From Thermohalobaculum sp039030715 (lineage in GTDB: Bacteria; Pseudomonadota; Alphaproteobacteria; Rhodobacterales; Rhodobacteraceae), in contig JBCCDU010000011.1 in assembly GCA_039030715.1 (NCBI GenBank), positions 9,073 to 73,072 of the forward strand: a DNA stretch of 64,000 bases, in the 5' to 3' direction. Each line of letters opens with the position of its first letter. The first letter of the stretch is position 1. The position numbers and the translations under genes are program-made. The notes below the pieces were generated by a model. That model did no database searches. It was not told where the DNA came from and saw only the letters and a program-made list of their open reading frames with translations. Shown one piece after another: positions 63,243-64,000 of the stretch.

Positions 63243-64000
63243 ATGCGCGTCTACTACGATCGCGACTGCGATATCAATCTGATCAAGGACAAAAACGTGG
63301 CCGTCGTCGGCTATGGCAGTCAGGGCCACGCCCATGCGCTGAACATGCGCGACAGCGGCGTGAAGAACGTCGCCGCAGCCCTTCGCCCCGGCTCTCCCTC
63401 TGCCGCCAAAGCTGAAGCCGAAGGTCTGCAGGTCATGGGCATTGCCGAAGCCGCCGCCTGGGCCGACGTTCTGATGATGACCATGCCGGACGAATTGCAG
63501 GCCGAAACCTATTATGCCCATATCCACGACAACCTGCGCGAGGGCGCGGCGATCGCATTCGCCCATGGTCTGAACGTGCATTTCAGCCTGATCGAGCCCA
63601 AGCCCGGCGTCGATGTGATCATGATGGCCCCCAAGGGTCCCGGACACACCGTCCGCGGTGAGTTTCAGAAAGGTGGCGGCGTGCCCTGTCTGGTCGCGGT
63701 CCACAACGATGCCTCGGGCCGTGCGCTGGAGATCGGGCTCTCCTACTGCTCCGCAATCGGAGGCGGTCGTTCAGGCATTATCGAGACGGATTTCAAGGAG
63801 GAATGCGAAACCGACCTTTTCGGCGAGCAGGCGGTTCTCTGCGGCGGTCTGGTCGAGTTGATCCGCATGGGCTTCGAGACCCTAGTGGAAGCAGGCTACG
63901 CGCCCGAAATGGCCTATTTCGAATGCCTTCACGAGGTCAAACTGATCGTCGATCTGATCTATGAAGGCGGCATCGCCAACATGAACTACTCGATCTCGAA
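63243..64000 (+). CDS. ilvC: Ketol-acid reductoisomerase (3' end outside window)
   Basis: IlvC isomerises and reduces acetolactate with NADPH, the second step of Val/Leu/Ile synthesis. About 252 residues are visible. The NADPH-binding AVVGYGSQGHAHALNMRDSG lies at about residues 20-39, followed by MMTMPDE, AFAHGLNVHF, APKGPGHTVRGEFQKGGGVP and the metal-binding TDFKEECETDLFGEQAVLCGG (Asp/Glu ligands; split for length). AAGGAGAGGGCGG precedes the ATG at 63243. It runs off the right edge. With ilvB and ilvN it completes the first two pathway steps. Confidence 0.97.
   Translation, partial: MRVYYDRDCDINLIKDKNVAVVGYGSQGHAHALNMRDSGVKNVAAALRPGSPSAAKAEAEGLQVMGIAEAAAWADVLMMTMPDELQAETYYAHIHDNLREGAAIAFAHGLNVHFSLIEPKPGVDVIMMAPKGPGHTVRGEFQKGGGVPCLVAVHNDASGRALEIGLSYCSAIGGGRSGIIETDFKEECETDLFGEQAVLCGGLVELIRMGFETLVEAGYAPEMAYFECLHEVKLIVDLIYEGGIANMNYSIS

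Noticed and set aside
63094..63282. Small plus-strand ORF considered as an ilvC leader peptide
   Set aside because: It runs through the ilvC start in another frame, has no cluster of Leu/Ile/Val codons and no terminator after it.

Overview
The window is a 64 kb piece of a high-G+C alphaproteobacterial chromosome, most likely from the Rhodobacteraceae/Roseobacter group. The evidence is an adjacent ctrA and sciP pair, a GAAC-N7-GAAC SOS box in front of lexA, LpxI in place of LpxH, an NDUFA12-type complex I protein next to mlaD, a VPLPA-CTERM protein, and the gene order trpD / trpC-moaC-moeA-lexA. Nearly all of it is dense core chromosome. I saw no rRNA, tRNA, transposase, integrase, phage module or CRISPR array. 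No gene-free gap exceeds 300 bases; the largest is the roughly 270-base stretch before ilvB.

Layout. 1-7.3 kb: a methyltransferase cut by the window edge, mlaD and an NDUFA12-type gene (minus); a fadL-type porin; tgt (minus); sufT-sufA-tfoX; tpiA; gluQ. tgt and gluQ both act on queuosine tRNA. 7.3-16.4 kb: a very large AsmA-like protein, a Bcp-type peroxiredoxin, a shortened DUF455 ferritin-like gene, a frameshifted M23 endopeptidase overlapping a bactofilin gene, the cell-cycle pair ctrA/sciP, and mnmA. 16.4-21.9 kb: small hydrolase, peptidase, asparaginase and aminotransferase genes. 21.9-35 kb: ppiD and a broken-up tryptophan cluster (trpE, trpG-trpD, trpC) running into moaC-moeA-lexA, then comEC in the other direction. 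35-37.8 kb: gltX and gltA. 37.9-54.8 kb (minus): the envelope and translation block, read in the direction rpsB-tsf-[P460, class IV aminotransferase, enolase-superfamily dehydratase]-pyrH-frr-uppS-cdsA-dxr-rseP-bamA-skp-fabZ-lpxA-lpxI-lpxB. 54.9-64 kb: a GT87 mannosyltransferase-like gene, miaA, a VPLPA-CTERM protein, and the branched-chain amino acid genes ilvB, ilvN and ilvC with unrelated genes between them.

The observations most worth following are these. (1) A compact leader before ilvB: a 10-codon ORF containing Leu-Ile-Val, then GC-rich alternative pairing segments and a textbook intrinsic terminator, which looks like branched-chain amino acid attenuation. (2) A one-base frameshift in a G5 tract that separates the two halves of the M23 active site, beside bactofilin. 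(3) An in-frame internal deletion that removes the second half of a DUF455 ferritin-like protein. (4) Repeated interruption of classic biosynthetic operons by single antisense genes: trpE/trpG, trpD/trpC and ilvB/ilvN. (5) Three convergent gene pairs whose stop codons share one 4-base palindrome (TTAA or CTAG). I found no clear new multi-gene system; the ilvB leader is the best candidate for an undescribed regulatory element.
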